Source: CAWBRT01 sp963832785 (GTDB taxonomy: Bacteria; Acidobacteriota; Terriglobia; Terriglobales; Acidobacteriaceae). Taken from it: a DNA stretch of 64,000 bases. The translations under genes were made by a program, and so were the position numbers. Shown piece after piece: positions 57,201 through 62,994 of the stretch (the first letter of the stretch is position 1; the number at the start of each line of letters is the position of its first letter). The DNA is taken from contig CAWHVF010000005.1 of NCBI GenBank assembly GCA_963832785.1, positions 1,798,001 to 1,862,000 of the forward strand. The letters are read 5' to 3'. A model generated the notes under the pieces. The model saw nothing but the letters and a program-made list of their open reading frames with translations, was not told the DNA's origin and did no database searches.

Positions 57201-60200
57201 CACGCCACTGTACTCGTTGGCCACCGCCAGATACGGGGCTCCCGTGGCGTTGGTGCCAGCCACTCGAACGATTTCCGGCGCTCCGTTGGCAGGGAATGTC
57301 TTCTGCGTCTGGAACGTTCCATCGCCGTTGCCGATCAGCACGCTGATGGTGCCGTCGTTGTAATTCGGAACAACCAAGTCAAGAATGCCGTCGCCGTTGA
57401 CATCGGCAAGCGCTGGAAGGATGGGATAATTGCCAACCGGGTACGAGACGGGCGCACTAAACTGCCCCGGGCTGCTGGGATTGTTCAGCAGCACGTTGAC
57501 TGTGCCTGCATTGGAGTTCACCACCACCAGATCGGGAAGCCCGTCGCCGTTGAGGTCGCCGGCAAGGATGAACTTCGGGCCGGGTCCGGCCGGATACGTC
57601 CCAGACTGAGTGAAGGTGCCATTGCCGTTGCCCAGCAATACCACTACCTGACCGCTGTTGTCATCGATGACGGCTACGTCCATGATTCCGTCACCATTGA
57701 AGTCGGCCGAGACTAGGCGCAGAGGCTTGATGGTACCGGAAGCAGTGCTGCCCACGGGGACGCCCGTCCTCGAGGTGAATATGGCTCCGCCCCAAGATAT
57801 CGGCTGCGAGTTGATGGTGCTACCCGAGTTCAGCCCCGGGTTTGGAATGCCGGTAACGTCATTGAGGGAAACTATGCCGCTCAGCGGCTGGGTTCCGACG
57901 CCGGTAACGTTCGGCTGGAAGCTGTAAGAATCCTGACCCTGCTGCGGCTGGGGCAACGTCGTGGTGGTCGGGACACTCCCCGGCACGTTCATGGAAACCG
58001 ACACCGAATTCGACACGCTGGGCCCAATCGTCTTGGTGCCGCTATACGTCGCGTCTATAAAATAAAGATAGTTCGCGCGGGTCGGCAGAACCATCTTCAG
58101 CGTCGCCGTGCCAGTGGAGAATCCGGGCGCGGGATTGCTTCCCACCACCTGAACCGTTCCCAGCGGCTGTCCCGGGCCTTTCCAGAATGTTACCGTGCCC
58201 GAAGTAACCGCCTGGCCACCCTGCTTCACCGTGGCTTGCATGGTCACAATCGTGTTGGCGCTGGTGACGGTTGCGCTTTGCGAAGGCGCGGTGCAATTGG
58301 TGGTGCACACGGTCAGGGTGGTGGTAGTCTGCGGCAGGCTGCCTTGTCCGCTGGTCTCAACCGCAATCTGCCCGGAGTTCGCCCAGTACGAATATGGAGG
58401 AGCTGCCTTGTCTGCCACCGTTATGGTGTGGACACCGGGAGTCCCGAAAGTAACCTGGACCTGCTGCTGGCCGTTGGTGAGCGTGGTGCTACTAGGCAAG
58501 ATAACGGCGTACGGGTCGTCGCTAGTGATGTACACAGAGCCCGTATAGCCTGTAGTGGGGTTGCAGTAGCTATCGCCCGCCTTGACGGTAACGGTCAGTG
58601 GCGATCCCACGGTGGCAACCCAGGAGGAAGGCGCGACACACAACTGCTGGAAGGCGAGCGCATTCACCGTGATCTGCGCCGATCCGGATTGTGAACCTTG
58701 GTTGTCCGAGGCCGTGATCGTTACGGGGTTGCTGTTAAAGCCCGTTATGACCATGTTCGTGAAGTTGTGGATACCGTTCTCAGAACCGGTAAAGGTATAA
58801 CCGGCTGGGAACGACGGCCCCCACGAACCGTTAGATAGATTGACGTTAACCGTCCCGGTATAGCTTGTGTTGCTGGAAGTCACGGTGAAACTAAACGGCG
58901 AGCCTGCGTTTACCGGATTGGGCGATACATTTGAAATCGAGAAGGTAGCCGTGCCACCGCCGCCGGAGGTGCCATAGACGTCAAATTCCATTACCGGCGC
59001 CGGGGTGAGCGAGCCGGAGGTCGCCTGGATCTCATATAAGTAAGCTGCCGAACCTTGCCAACCGAATGCGCTAGAGGTGTCGGTGATGTTGAACGTAGTC
59101 TGGCCGCTTGAGGCCGACTGCGTGGCTGAATACCTCTGCGTCCACGTTCCGATGCAACTTGACCCTGAGGTCTGGCTGCAGGAGGAAAGCGTAAGGGTGA
59201 TCGGATCGCTGGAGTTTATCTTGTTACCTGTACTGTCTTGAATCTGGACAATCACTGTTGGCGTAGGACTTGTGCCAATTGTGTACCCTCCTGATGGGTA
59301 ACTGGTGATCGCCAGCTTGCTTTCCGCTTCCACAGTCGCAGAAAGGCCAAGCACTTGCGGCGCATCGAACGCCCCATCCGCCAGGCTGAGGTTATAGCCG
59401 CTCGAGTACGTGGTGCTCTGCGTCGGAGCAACCAACTGAATCTTCAGAGTACAGCTATCCCCCGCATTCAGAGAGGTTACGCCGCTTGTGCCATCGCCCG
59501 TACAAAGGCCCGTGCCTGATACGACCGAAAAGGGCGAACCGCTGGGCGTCATTGTAGGATTGCCCAGGGAGGTCTTTATGCTGCCGTTGTTGAACAACGT
59601 CATTGAACCGTAAGCAGTGAGGCCCAGGGCAACATTTCCAAATGAGTACGACCTGCTATTGTTGGGTATCAGCCCGCCAGAGGAGTTACCTATCGCGATA
59701 TTGAGCTTGCATATCTGCGGAGTGGCGGTAGCGGTATCTGCGTAATAAACGTTTTGCATGGCATCGGTGAACATTGTGCCAGGCAAACCTAGATTGATGC
59801 TGTTCGGATTGCCACTGCCACAGCCGCTCCCATGCGTAGTTGTGTTTCCGGCGATCTGCACAGCAGCCCCGGCAACCTGCCCGGGGGTTCCGCCCATGTA
59901 TACGCGCCAAATCTTATTAGTATTGGAGTCGTAGTAATACACGAACCCAGCCTGGTCGATCGTCACGCCCACAGGGTTGATGTTGGCTGTGTTGTTGCTG
60001 TTGGGCACTACGGTAGTGATGATTCCATTGACATCAATCTTGCGCACCTTGCCGGAGTTGCCGCCTGAACTGGCGACGGAGATGTACATGTTCCCCCAGC
60101 GGTCCATGGCCAAGTGGTTGACAGTGCCCAGAGCCGCTGTGGTGGCCGGAATGCCATCTCTGGTGGGGTCGGTGGCGTCACAGTTGTTAGTGCAACCGGC

Positions 60201-62252
60201 GTAGGCGGAAACCGTACCATTGCCCTTGGGGCTGAAGACCCGTATCAGATCGTTGCCGGAACCTGTATCGACGAAATAAATGTAGCCTAGTGTGTCGGCT
60301 AAGATGGCTTTCGGATAGTTGGTAGAGGTGCTCGTCGAGGCGCATGTGCCATCGCCGAACGACGTGTTGGGACCGCCGAAGCCGGGCGTAAGCGTTATGT
60401 TTACACCATTCGAGCCTAGTCCTAAAGAAACGATCTGGCAGTTATTAGTATCGGCAACATAAAGGTTGCCCGCCGGATCTTCGGCTACGCCGGATGGGTT
60501 ATTGAAACCCCATGGTAGCCTGACGTACCACGAGCCGTTATTGTTGAACCAGTAGACGCCGTTGTTGCTTCCAGTGGTCACAAACACATTGTTGCCAGGG
60601 TCCATAACTGCGCCGGACAGAGAACCATTACTAAAATACGATCCGAAGTTGGCATACGTACTCATGCCTGCGTTTATCAGGCCGAGCGAGGAGCCCATAC
60701 TGAACCCGGTCATGCCCCAGGCGCTCTGTCCAGCGGTATAGGTCACAACCAGCGGCGCCCAGCGAACTTTGAGCCTGTAGGGTGCAAATGTGATTGGGAT
60801 CGCGCAGACGGTCCCTGCGGGAGTGAGGGTGGCTCCGGTTGAATCGATTGTGCAACCACTGACTTGGCCGATCCTGAATTCCGGGTAATTTAATTTAGGG
60901 GTGAATGGGGCGGTAATCGACTTAATGTACACGTCCTGCTTGGCGGTCAGATATACCGTGAACGTCGAAGAATTCAGCGTGGGCAGCGCCGGGAGCGTAG
61001 GGAGCTGCGATGAGGACGGCAGTGGCGCGGTCATGTACACCGCCCCGCCATTCAGGGACTCGCCCAGCTCAAACACCAAATTATTGTTTAGATCGACCGC
61101 GAATCCTCCATTAAGGCCTAAAGCCACGCCGTAAAGCGAAGCGCCCGTGGGAATTAGTGGGCTAGAAAGTCGTGTATTTAGTACGCCGACCGAAGTGCCC
61201 GCTAAATCGACGGAGCGGAATACGTTGCTGCCAGTGTCGTTAATGACCAAGTCCGGCTGATCATCCCACCCGTCTGGCTCATACGCTATCCCAGTGGGGT
61301 AATTCAGTTTTCCTGTCCCTACCGCACCATCGGCACTGCCACATTGCGGCACATTGCTAATGGGTGCTGTGCCCGCTATCAAAGAAATCTGCGGGGTTGG
61401 GCTGGTATCAATCTCGCGGATGATGCAGTTGCCGGTATCGGCAATATAGAGGTTGCCGGCAGGATCGAGCGTCAGACCCAGAGGTTTGTTAAACTGCGCC
61501 GCACTAGCGTTTCCGCTGCCGCCAGCGTAACCTGCGCTGCCTTGTCCAGCCACCGGGTGGATACCCGTCTGATCAAGCCGGTAAATGTTGGACACGCTAT
61601 CGGCCAAGTAAAGCGCCGTGCCCGCGGAATTGACTGTCATCGCCTGCGGAGGATATACCGGCCCGACAAGGGGCGTTCCAAAGCAACCTTGGATAGTGCC
61701 GCTGCTGCTGGTGGTGGCAATCGTGCAAACTGAATTCGAGACTACATTCAGCATGCGGATCGCGTTGTAGCTTGAGCCTACATCGGCGATATACACATTG
61801 CCGCTTCCGTCAGTGCCCAAAGCGGTGATAAGGGTAAACTGGGCTGCGTTCGCCGCGCCATCGACGTAACCCGAAGTCGCACTTCCGCCAGTTGCGCCAG
61901 CGACCGTGCTGATGGTCTTCAGGCGCGCGTCAACCTTCAAAACCGTATTGCCGTTGCCGACAAAAACATTGCCGGTGGGGTCGGTCGCAACAGCGCCGCC
62001 TTTGGCGCCGCCGCCGCTGGGCAGCGTAAAGACAGGAGAGATCGTCACCGCCTGTGCCGGGGCGTTTTCAAACCCGGAGGTGGGAGCACAGGCAAACGGG
62101 TTGGCGCTGGTGTTGCAAGCACCTGCCAGCGTTTTGCTGAACATTAGATCAAAGAAATCATCGCCGGCAAAGGCTCCCTGAGCCATGCAGAACAAGAAGA
62201 CGATTCCTAAGATGAAATATTTCCCAACGCGGCTAGAAATCAGCGGTTTCAT
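39270..62252 (-). CDS. Giant secreted multidomain protein (NHL, Ig-like, FG-GAP and MBG-like repeats), 7,660 residues
   Basis: One uninterrupted frame of almost 23 kb. The ATG at 62252 has AGGAG 6 nt upstream and begins a signal peptide (MKPLISSRVGKYFILGIVFL..., cleavage near AFA-G30). Approximate modules: NHL-type propeller repeats (70-350 and 525-850); Ig-like domains; FG-GAP/VCBS blocks with DFNGDG motifs at ~1510-1870 and ~2300-2690; He_PIG-type Ig domains (~2950-3100); two copies of an acidobacterial-style domain beginning 'GHYAFLYRGF' / 'KGSYLLNFFGF'; a Big_2-like domain; two more NHL/choice-of-anchor blocks; 19 MBG-like repeats (~6086-7562); a final Ig-like domain ending VSQGVQ. I see no LPXTG, PEP-CTERM, autotransporter barrel or RTX signal. 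A role in adhesion, matrix structure or calcium binding is inferred. An in-frame extension to 62525 lacks a signal peptide and is not favoured. Confidence 0.9.
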   Translation of the reverse strand: MKPLISSRVGKYFILGIVFLFCMAQGAFAGDDFFDLMFSKTLAGACNTSANPFACAPTSGFENAPAQAVTISPVFTLPSGGGAKGGAVATDPTGNVFVGNGNTVLKVDARLKTISTVAGATGGSATSGYVDGAANAAQFTLITALGTDGSGNVYIADVGSSYNAIRMLNVVSNSVCTIATTSSSGTIQGCFGTPLVGPVYPPQAMTVNSAGTALYLADSVSNIYRLDQTGIHPVAGQGSAGYAGGSGNASAAQFNKPLGLTLDPAGNLYIADTGNCIIREIDTSPTPQISLIAGTAPISNVPQCGSADGAVGTGKLNYPTGIAYEPDGWDDQPDLVINDTGSNVFRSVDLAGTSVGVLNTRLSSPLIPTGASLYGVALGLNGGFAVDLNNNLVFELGESLNGGAVYMTAPLPSSSQLPTLPALPTLNSSTFTVYLTAKQDVYIKSITAPFTPKLNYPEFRIGQVSGCTIDSTGATLTPAGTVCAIPITFAPYRLKVRWAPLVVTYTAGQSAWGMTGFSMGSSLGLINAGMSTYANFGSYFSNGSLSGAVMDPGNNVFVTTGSNNGVYWFNNNGSWYVRLPWGFNNPSGVAEDPAGNLYVADTNNCQIVSLGLGSNGVNITLTPGFGGPNTSFGDGTCASTSTSTNYPKAILADTLGYIYFVDTGSGNDLIRVFSPKGNGTVSAYAGCTNNCDATDPTRDGIPATTAALGTVNHLAMDRWGNMYISVASSGGNSGKVRKIDVNGIITTVVPNSNNTANINPVGVTIDQAGFVYYYDSNTNKIWRVYMGGTPGQVAGAAVQIAGNTTTHGSGCGSGNPNSINLGLPGTMFTDAMQNVYYADTATATPQICKLNIAIGNSSGGLIPNNSRSYSFGNVALGLTAYGSMTLFNNGSIKTSLGNPTMTPSGSPFSVVSGTGLCTGDGTSGVTSLNAGDSCTLKIQLVAPTQSTTYSSGYNLSLADGAFDAPQVLGLSATVEAESKLAITSYPSGGYTIGTSPTPTVIVQIQDSTGNKINSSDPITLTLSSCSQTSGSSCIGTWTQRYSATQSASSGQTTFNITDTSSAFGWQGSAAYLYEIQATSGSLTPAPVMEFDVYGTSGGGGTATFSISNVSPNPVNAGSPFSFTVTSSNTSYTGTVNVNLSNGSWGPSFPAGYTFTGSENGIHNFTNMVITGFNSNPVTITASDNQGSQSGSAQITVNALAFQQLCVAPSSWVATVGSPLTVTVKAGDSYCNPTTGYTGSVYITSDDPYAVILPSSTTLTNGQQQVQVTFGTPGVHTITVADKAAPPYSYWANSGQIAVETSGQGSLPQTTTTLTVCTTNCTAPSQSATVTSANTIVTMQATVKQGGQAVTSGTVTFWKGPGQPLGTVQVVGSNPAPGFSTGTATLKMVLPTRANYLYFIDATYSGTKTIGPSVSNSVSVSMNVPGSVPTTTTLPQPQQGQDSYSFQPNVTGVGTQPLSGIVSLNDVTGIPNPGLNSGSTINSQPISWGGAIFTSRTGVPVGSTASGTIKPLRLVSADFNGDGIMDVAVIDDNSGQVVVLLGNGNGTFTQSGTYPAGPGPKFILAGDLNGDGLPDLVVVNSNAGTVNVLLNNPSSPGQFSAPVSYPVGNYPILPALADVNGDGILDLVVPNYNDGTISVLIGNGDGTFQTQKTFPANGAPEIVRVAGTNATGAPYLAVANEYSGVTIMTGDGSGNFSPTNFYPIGGNTDLQDMAVADFNGDGLPDIAVANGPDNSIYLLLADPQNRGNFIAQEQIFQVSPSNMSYDLFGLLTADFNNDGMPDLVAQQWGSGAVSLLINQAQSNAKSVTFNLAGTYPVGSSGRNSIGYVAADFNGDGVLDLVVTNYNDNTIGILPGATQGSVSFPSVFLPTGTHNIQANFTPSSQGSIYGSSYSQPVSIGVPAGYLQVSAASPVNSGSQFSFTVTAMSWSSSTPQINTGYNGTVTFSSSQPGANLPGQYTFVASDNGQRTFYANLNTSTVLTATDAANSLTGSVSITVNPNYLNINVPNSVTVGQPFGVTVVAQNGSGNAAAGYNGTIHFTSDDEFAVLPANSALNGGAGTFYVTFNTAGVHTLTATDVSNTSIHGTGGPIAAQGTFASGSGPSTTSLTVCANGASPSTCVTPSYSSQSPNFTVNANTLVTLTATVTQNNGQPATSGTVTFWNGSNPLGTAQVVANTAAALTLGTATLKMAFPLQNYSEWILATFNGTASVPPSVAAGLQLSVNAPASPIPTTTTLSSNPNSGNPQNFDFQATVNGATGNLPLNGQVALSDITSGTPGTFLGNQSAWGNTGFGPRVAASLGAGVKPMHLVSADFNGDGIMDVAFIDSASNQVVVLLGNGDGTFNIQGAWKYQVPSGRPSPRFLVAGDLNGDGLPDLVIVNSGNFGDSTPGAVTVLLNNPSQPGSFSEAPGSPYTVGYFPLVPTLVDVNGDGILDLVVPNYSSYAGDWQNPSSISVLIGDGTGKFTPSSIPNCAQSPLPKNCVGPAPEIVRAVGFNSSGAPYLAVANEYTGVTIMSGDGTGGFTQVQSYPVASNTDLQDMVVADFNGDGHPDIAVANGPDNSVYILLATSTAGQFQVQSQNYPIPFTNTNDQCSGYGICGLLTADFNNDGMPDLVVQKWGDGAVTLLMNQSQWTNPAQPGLFNVAGTYSVGSPGRNSIGINGAFDFNGDGTLDVVVTNSTDGTIGILPGITQQSVYFQNVSLPSGSRTIQAAFTPSQGSSFAGSSQSITVTAGQTQISSSTLISANPTTFMWGTGTGASSQLTATVTGTGTAAPTGSVTFSYGTTTLGTSPLTPGASNSSTASLSVNGNQFPAGNTWITATYQGDVNYFGSSGATQVTVLLSNPYFGESMSLAYTSGTPGTFYATPGQTFSMMVTAMNADGSTNTGYTGTANLSGPAGLFNPASYTFQASEHGTHTFNNLSVATPGNYQITVTDSQNSSMTGGVNLEISSTALSIQTPVSLPTAYVGQSYSGSINAQNGVPGYSWSLAPSSGGLPPGLSFSNLNGSSLQITGTPQASDAGNTYPFAVQVSDSATPNHNVVQLWTSITVNGTPPPLIVSGISRINDGGVGLPYSSCLTATGGSGNYANYHFSAVNGSLPAGLAFNGSCIVGKPTTVGSSTFQVQVTDSTTSQTTTSVNCTIVISAAPNGSNNQLLYGHYAFLYRGFVDNTSGGGASYQSASVGSFSADGQGHISGGGFFVNDGSGKASNSTPFTGTYSIGADNRGVITLNTCVTSVSCYNSSYAGQTFVFSAGEIENVSLSSGTCPTGGSSNNSACPVYTDARMIEFDDAGNTPSGVHGQAHLLRQNYGQFNSLSNFQANVPGNWVFSFEGEDTTQSPLGSVGVFTISAGSSGTTVTGNIPSGTADINDNGSLSSLLSLNGSDTYTSTGGTVSNGMFTGTLTASGAPSGYPTNFTFFMVNSNRLIGLSWNTHNTNSLVSGTLYKQQQSSYSAASMPGAAVMYMTGGNSSSSWADLLQLTCGNGTSGETCTINAHDSNSGGTYTSGANTDPPPGTVVPVSVATNGRVAITNGPIFYLYDSSATGGGVVLSPGGVEVGQLYAQGTVPGGVGALATSYYMGSLFNLNQNTSAKSNVFTTDSSGNMNGFTQDSSGQQSTNYGSTVSGATFAGLNSYGVFNLQAGGTAQSVCYLVQPVCSGTGNACGGSGQPPFGQAACADITSSNPRISMAQQVQTNQVTVGPATHFLVSAPSTATTGTSFTFTVTALDANNYTVTGYSGNVNFTSSDPMAAFPNNYVTLSSGTGTFSAKLNTTGSQTITATDSVTTSITGTSNSITVSAPVQVATHFAVSAPSTATAGTSFQFTVTALDASNNTVTGYSGTVHLTSSDPSAYFPYNPATVGGGTGMFTVTMNTAGSQTITATDTVNSITGTSNSITVSSAPTGVGLTITATPYIPNGLAGNSYELQLSASGGTQPYSFSLASGSSLPSGLQLNSTSGVISGTLPTTAGNVSFTVQATDSSTPQLSGTLPVTIPVSAVPNGSKNSAFKGSYLLNFFGFNDADGTRIYVAGSLAADGNGNITSGVLDVMGETGSFTSSGTVTGTYSIGSDLRGIVRLNLATANFTPMYAANGALVPAIPSTFAVALSNVTANMATRARLVAFDDPASNVHGQGLMRQQSLAGLTSGSVTGTSYVFASSGRDPNGNTLYWGGVFGLGSSGNIVNVGGSPSTVDMATHYSTGQVNAPISATLSGSYTFAPSTGRLLLTLTPSTSDSNVSFPTHYVAYLQKVGSGAYDFLMPIDSSANGFPLTSADLYPQAFPTSGPTMQGNYAFFEKGATYASSTTYFSEIGQVGCTATPSTCTLNEGFVSTGSTLQSVNGTFSNINVGANGRVTLTDADGSSAFLYLYGAYSSTGNSGPSAQFWEVSTASGKMGSGNINSQTLPTPAFSLPQSFAAGVTGPSQSMQFDTSGILTLSSASGVLGSLSGSVDHASKGFISYGDAFGPWALQTADQYGVSQAKDGSGNLLGACAISSNTSMFCLANSPDPNGQLPSTMVLNTVPLTLGGLQISPTNPTVLVNGTQQFTATASYSGDSATQNVTNSTTWASLNTAVATISSTGLATANAIGTATIQATYCENSVCKSPTTTLAVPGAATYFQVSGTPLSVTAGSQLQFTVTAKDINNNTAIAYTGTVFFTSSDRSAVFPSNNVTLTNGTGTFTATINATGPQTITATDSANNLSGTSGTIFVEASGTGLLPTTTTLTDNSASLPEVVNNITLTATVTGTGSVAPTGWVLFSNSYFSGTAHLSPVANSTSATATFNLQWDSHVGPQNVTATYSGDSVYQSSTSNTDSVTPPFARLDFGSVNVGQQSPVTQVYVPIYSAFTLGSWAVLSKGGLAGVNFLSAGGGTCGGSFSAGSTCYVNVTFAPQAPGYQPGAVVLYDTNGVQRAIRYLGGTGTSPLLALSPGTQSAMSINSPKGFWVDWNGNVYVADAGVGSSHRVLRIPAGAGWPPDPSTGTTVGTTVAPIDLTLDGAGNLYIVDAGTGSGNGQVVLVPNNNGTLNTAGQTVLLNSSTNNNLSGVNYGQPQAITVNSLGYLFVAYPQQVVVVPFSGGALNFPYQFVAAGSFTNIAAITLDTVGNLYVADQGAGKVYKVPSTNGNYNYGAQTTIGNFTSPTGVGVDAAYNVYVVDSGQVWMVPYENGAYNAADQITIGSGLLGPTRVQAGGRGNVYIADTAASQIVKVLRSQANFTFGSEPVGTPSAPLLGSMWNVGNSTLTFNSQMSSETGNSDSFNASPGAANPAPGGTTPGCTLTGGEQIVNGYGCNVQLTFQPTTTGSLSSTITLLSNSPGNLAPITVLQTGTGLGAQATITLGANPTSISPTGSTLLTATVTGSYGTMPTGTVNFYLGPNPTPIGQGTLFPATGFSTATLTVTAAQITASGYNQFTASYAGDSNYSPSALSSPVTVTVTAPTLIPTTTTLVSPSTFPIEGSSPTLTLTATVTGSGTGASPTGSVTFTDMTTGHTLGTVSPLTAVPASTQATASLQATVGGTVNGMNNITATYSGDTTYSGSTSLTASVDVIYPRPGFGSITVGQQSSVQSVWMGVTSTQAVTLSSATPYAVLTYGDGAPNQEFLDAGGSTTPCSAGLILNPGNRCLVNVYFAPKRVGSRAGAVVLYDSNNNVAAIRFLGGTGNGPLLAFDQGVQNILGPLSNPHGFTTDMVSMFVADTGSKRVLQLPNLTGGGYNAANPTVVLSGLINPVDVSIDGAGNIYVVDAGSGNNDGSVIMVPKKSDGTLNSANPVVLLSATVNNNLAGVPYGQPQAISVFTGGNIFVAYPNQIVQVFNANGVLQFAAPASGTACPTTGEFVGQCVVDSGYTNLSSITGDPNSNLYVADAGNPNATPANYGQVVKIPALSGVGCYNSSTDTTGCAFNTAGKITLGSGFNQPNGVSIDMAGNIYVADTGNARVVMIPNESGTLNPADQITYGTGLTSPVRVSPFKSGPVYIADAGANQIVWIDRSTASFSFAPQVVGVAGPSQTLTLRNVGSQQLTFNSLASMATGNCNSFVWGGNTSQNACNFTPLPSLASGATYSTTFQSMPAQIGALSATDTLSLTSPANLDLKTVTIQLTGTGIQAATGVITWAAPTSITYGTALSSTQLNATAADVNGNPLTGTFVYTPPAGTVLTAGTQTLSVAFTSTDGTTTAAGSVTITVLKASPQVTWATPADITYGTALGSTQLNATASVPGTFVYSPPAGTVLPAVFQGLTVTFTPTDTADYTTTIATVQINVNKATPTITWATPADITFGTPLSSTQLNATASVPGTFAYLPPSGTVLAAGSQTLSVTFTPTDMGNYAVAKASVTLQVNSGTGTVTWPTPTPITYGTALTTTQLNAQVTYNGVPTSGTYVYTPPVGTLLNAGSQTLSVTFTPNNSSYGPTTSTVTLQVNPATPRITWAAPASITYGAALSSAQLNATASVPGTFVYSPPAGTVLSAGTQTLSVTFTPTDSTDYTTANSSVTLQVNPVATTVTWATPASITYGTALSSAQLNATASMPGTFVYSPPAGTILSAGTPQLSVTFTPTDTNYGQATANVTIRVNKATPTITWSAPSPISYGMALSGTQLNATTPVPGTFAYTPAAGTVLTAGTYTLLANFTPTDTTNYNSPTATVPLTVNKAVPTITWPTPAPITYGTAIGSTQLNATASVPGTFAYLPPSGTMLAAGSQTLSVTFTPTDMTDYAVANASVTLVVNSGGATVTWPTPAPITYGTALGSSQLDAKVTYNGVATSGTYVYTPPLGTILSAGSQTLSVTFTPANTTSYTPVTSTVTLQVNQAVPRITWTKPAAINYGTALDTTQLNATASVPGTFVYTPAAGTVLTGGTQTLSATFTPTDTVDYTSPTVTTTITVNKVVPTITWATPAGISYGTALGSTQLNATASVPGTFAYSPAAGAVLAVGTQTLSVTFTPTDTTDYATAKSSVQLQVSASTPIITWATPAAINYGTALGSTQLNAKVTFPSTTAPGTFVTVAGTYVYTPAAGTVLPVGSQTLSVNFTPTSGDYSPVSTTVTLTVNQATPQITWAKPASIAYGTALDATQLNAASAVPGTFVYTPPAGTVLSAGTQTLSVTFTPTDLLDYVPTTVTNTIVVTKATPTITWAAPANIDYLTPLSSAQLNATASVPGTFAYSPAAGRVLAAGPQTLSVTFTPTDTTDYATAKASVTLTVNQITPIITWNQPSPINYGTKLSATQLNATITYNGAAVPASSFAYTVNGVTPALGALLSPGNYTLVISPTAAAAANFTSPPPTASVSLTVNQAKPTITWVKPAAIVYGTALDSTQLNATASVPGTFVYTPPAGTVLSGGTQTLSVTFTPTDTTDYTTATVTTTITVSKVVPTVTWATPAAISYGTALDSTQLNATASVPGTFVYSPAAGSVQGGGARTLSVTFTPTDTTDYGTVKASVQLQVNPSTPTITWTPTPLSSGAALTTSQLNAKATFNGAAVSGTYVYTPAAGTVATPGQTLSVTFTPASAVAANFTTATASVTLQGAPTITWAKPAAITYGTPLSNTQLDATASVPGTFVYTPGLGTVLGVGTQTLSVTFTPADTTDYSAKTATTTITVSKAPTTTSITAGTPNPSSTGQAVSFAFTVTSAAGVSTGNVTVTATTGETCSGALTAGTGSCSLTFTTTGPRSVKAVYGSDSSFAASSSSYVSQGVQ
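39565..43995 (-). repeat. 19 tandem ~78-residue MBG-like repeats inside the giant gene
   Basis: Each unit of roughly 230 bp encodes a variant of TITWATPAxITYGTALxSTQLNATASVPGTFxYxPxAGTVL followed by a TLSVTFTPTDTTDY strand and a short T/V-rich linker. I count 19 consecutive units. From unit 8 on they repeat as triplets (8-10, 11-13, 14-16, 17-19). In each triplet the first unit has a linker like TDYATAKASVQLQV; the second is longer with an extra 'VTYNGA..SGTYVY'-type insert; and the third starts RITW/QITWAKPA and ends TTTITVNKVVP-like. Units 3-5 show the same order. These are protein-domain repeats, not a CRISPR array. Confidence 0.85.
54120..58340 (-). repeat. Segmental duplication of an Ig + FG-GAP module in the giant gene
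   Basis: Two blocks, at about 56570-58340 and 54120-55950, encode the same order of modules. Each has an Ig-like domain with TVTFW...LGTxQVV, then a linker with TTTTL, then six FG-GAP-type blades carrying DFNGDGIMDV, DLNGDGLPDL, DVNGDGILDL, DFNGDGxPDIAVAN, DFNNDGMPDL and DFNGDGxLD, then a closing strand with FTPSxGS. The D-x-N-x-D-G loops are calcium-binding in integrin-type propellers. Boundaries are approximate. Confidence 0.75.
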
Positions 62253-62994
62253 GGCAGTCTCCTGCGAAGCGCGACAATTTGGCGGGGTAGCGCCCAAGAC
62301 TCGTGTCTTCAGCAACGGCACTGTGCGAGACAGATAAGGAAGGACCCAAGCCATCATTAGAAATAGCCCCCCAAGCACAGCAACGACCGAACACTGCTTG
62401 TACTCCAGTGGCCCCAGAGCCCAGATGGTCAAGACAACGCGGCTTACAAAAATGCCAACCACAAACGCCAGCCGCTCGTAGGGGGGAGGAAAAGCGACCG
62501 GTGTCCCAAAATGGAAACAGTTCAAACTTGTTACGAAGGTGCTTCAGAGTACCGCGAAAAAATCCAGAGTACAAGGAAAAAGTTGAGGAAAATTTCTAAT
62601 TAGGACGCTGCTTCCGCAGTGCTGTCAGGCGGAGATTGAACGTCAGAAGCTAGCGAAATAATTACCAGCAAAAGTTGCAAGAGAGGCAATAGGCCAAGCT
62701 ATTAAGTAGCTGTAAATATTAGCTGCTGAATTCCATGACCGAGTACTAACAGAAGAGAATGCAGAGGCCTGCCAGTAACGAAGTCGTATACAGGGAGGAA
62801 GGTTGTTACCAAAGGGCTGTTAGCTGTACTCTGGGTTCATTTCGGACTATGTAAGTTATCGCGATTCGCCGCCACCCTGCCCTAGCCTGGTGGCTCGTTG
62901 GCTTCCACCTTAGTTGGTTGGCGGTTAGAGTATTATCCCAGTTAGTGCCGGAAGCCTACTAGCACCATGGGGCCATTCCTGCCAACAGGACGCA
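62253..62994. other. Divergent intergenic region upstream of giant gene and CpsB-like gene
   Basis: About 740 bp. Immediately upstream of the giant gene's ATG the same frame stays open to 62525 and would encode two hydrophobic segments, but without a ribosome binding site or a family-like sequence. The central part (62560-62800) is AT-richer and probably holds the promoters for both directions. A TAGCTG direct repeat separated by 7 bp lies near 62705-62725. No full promoter or small gene can be supported. Confidence 0.5.

Noticed and set aside
39358..62181. Many plus-strand open frames of 60-335 codons opposite the giant gene
   Set aside because: They lie wholly antisense to the giant frame, repeat with its ~230-bp period, have Arg/Gly/Cys-rich composition and lack family motifs and consistent ribosome binding sites.
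62253..62525. N-terminal extension of the giant protein to a start at 62525
   Set aside because: No ribosome binding site at 62525, whereas AGGAG sits 6 nt before the ATG at 62252, which begins a good signal peptide.
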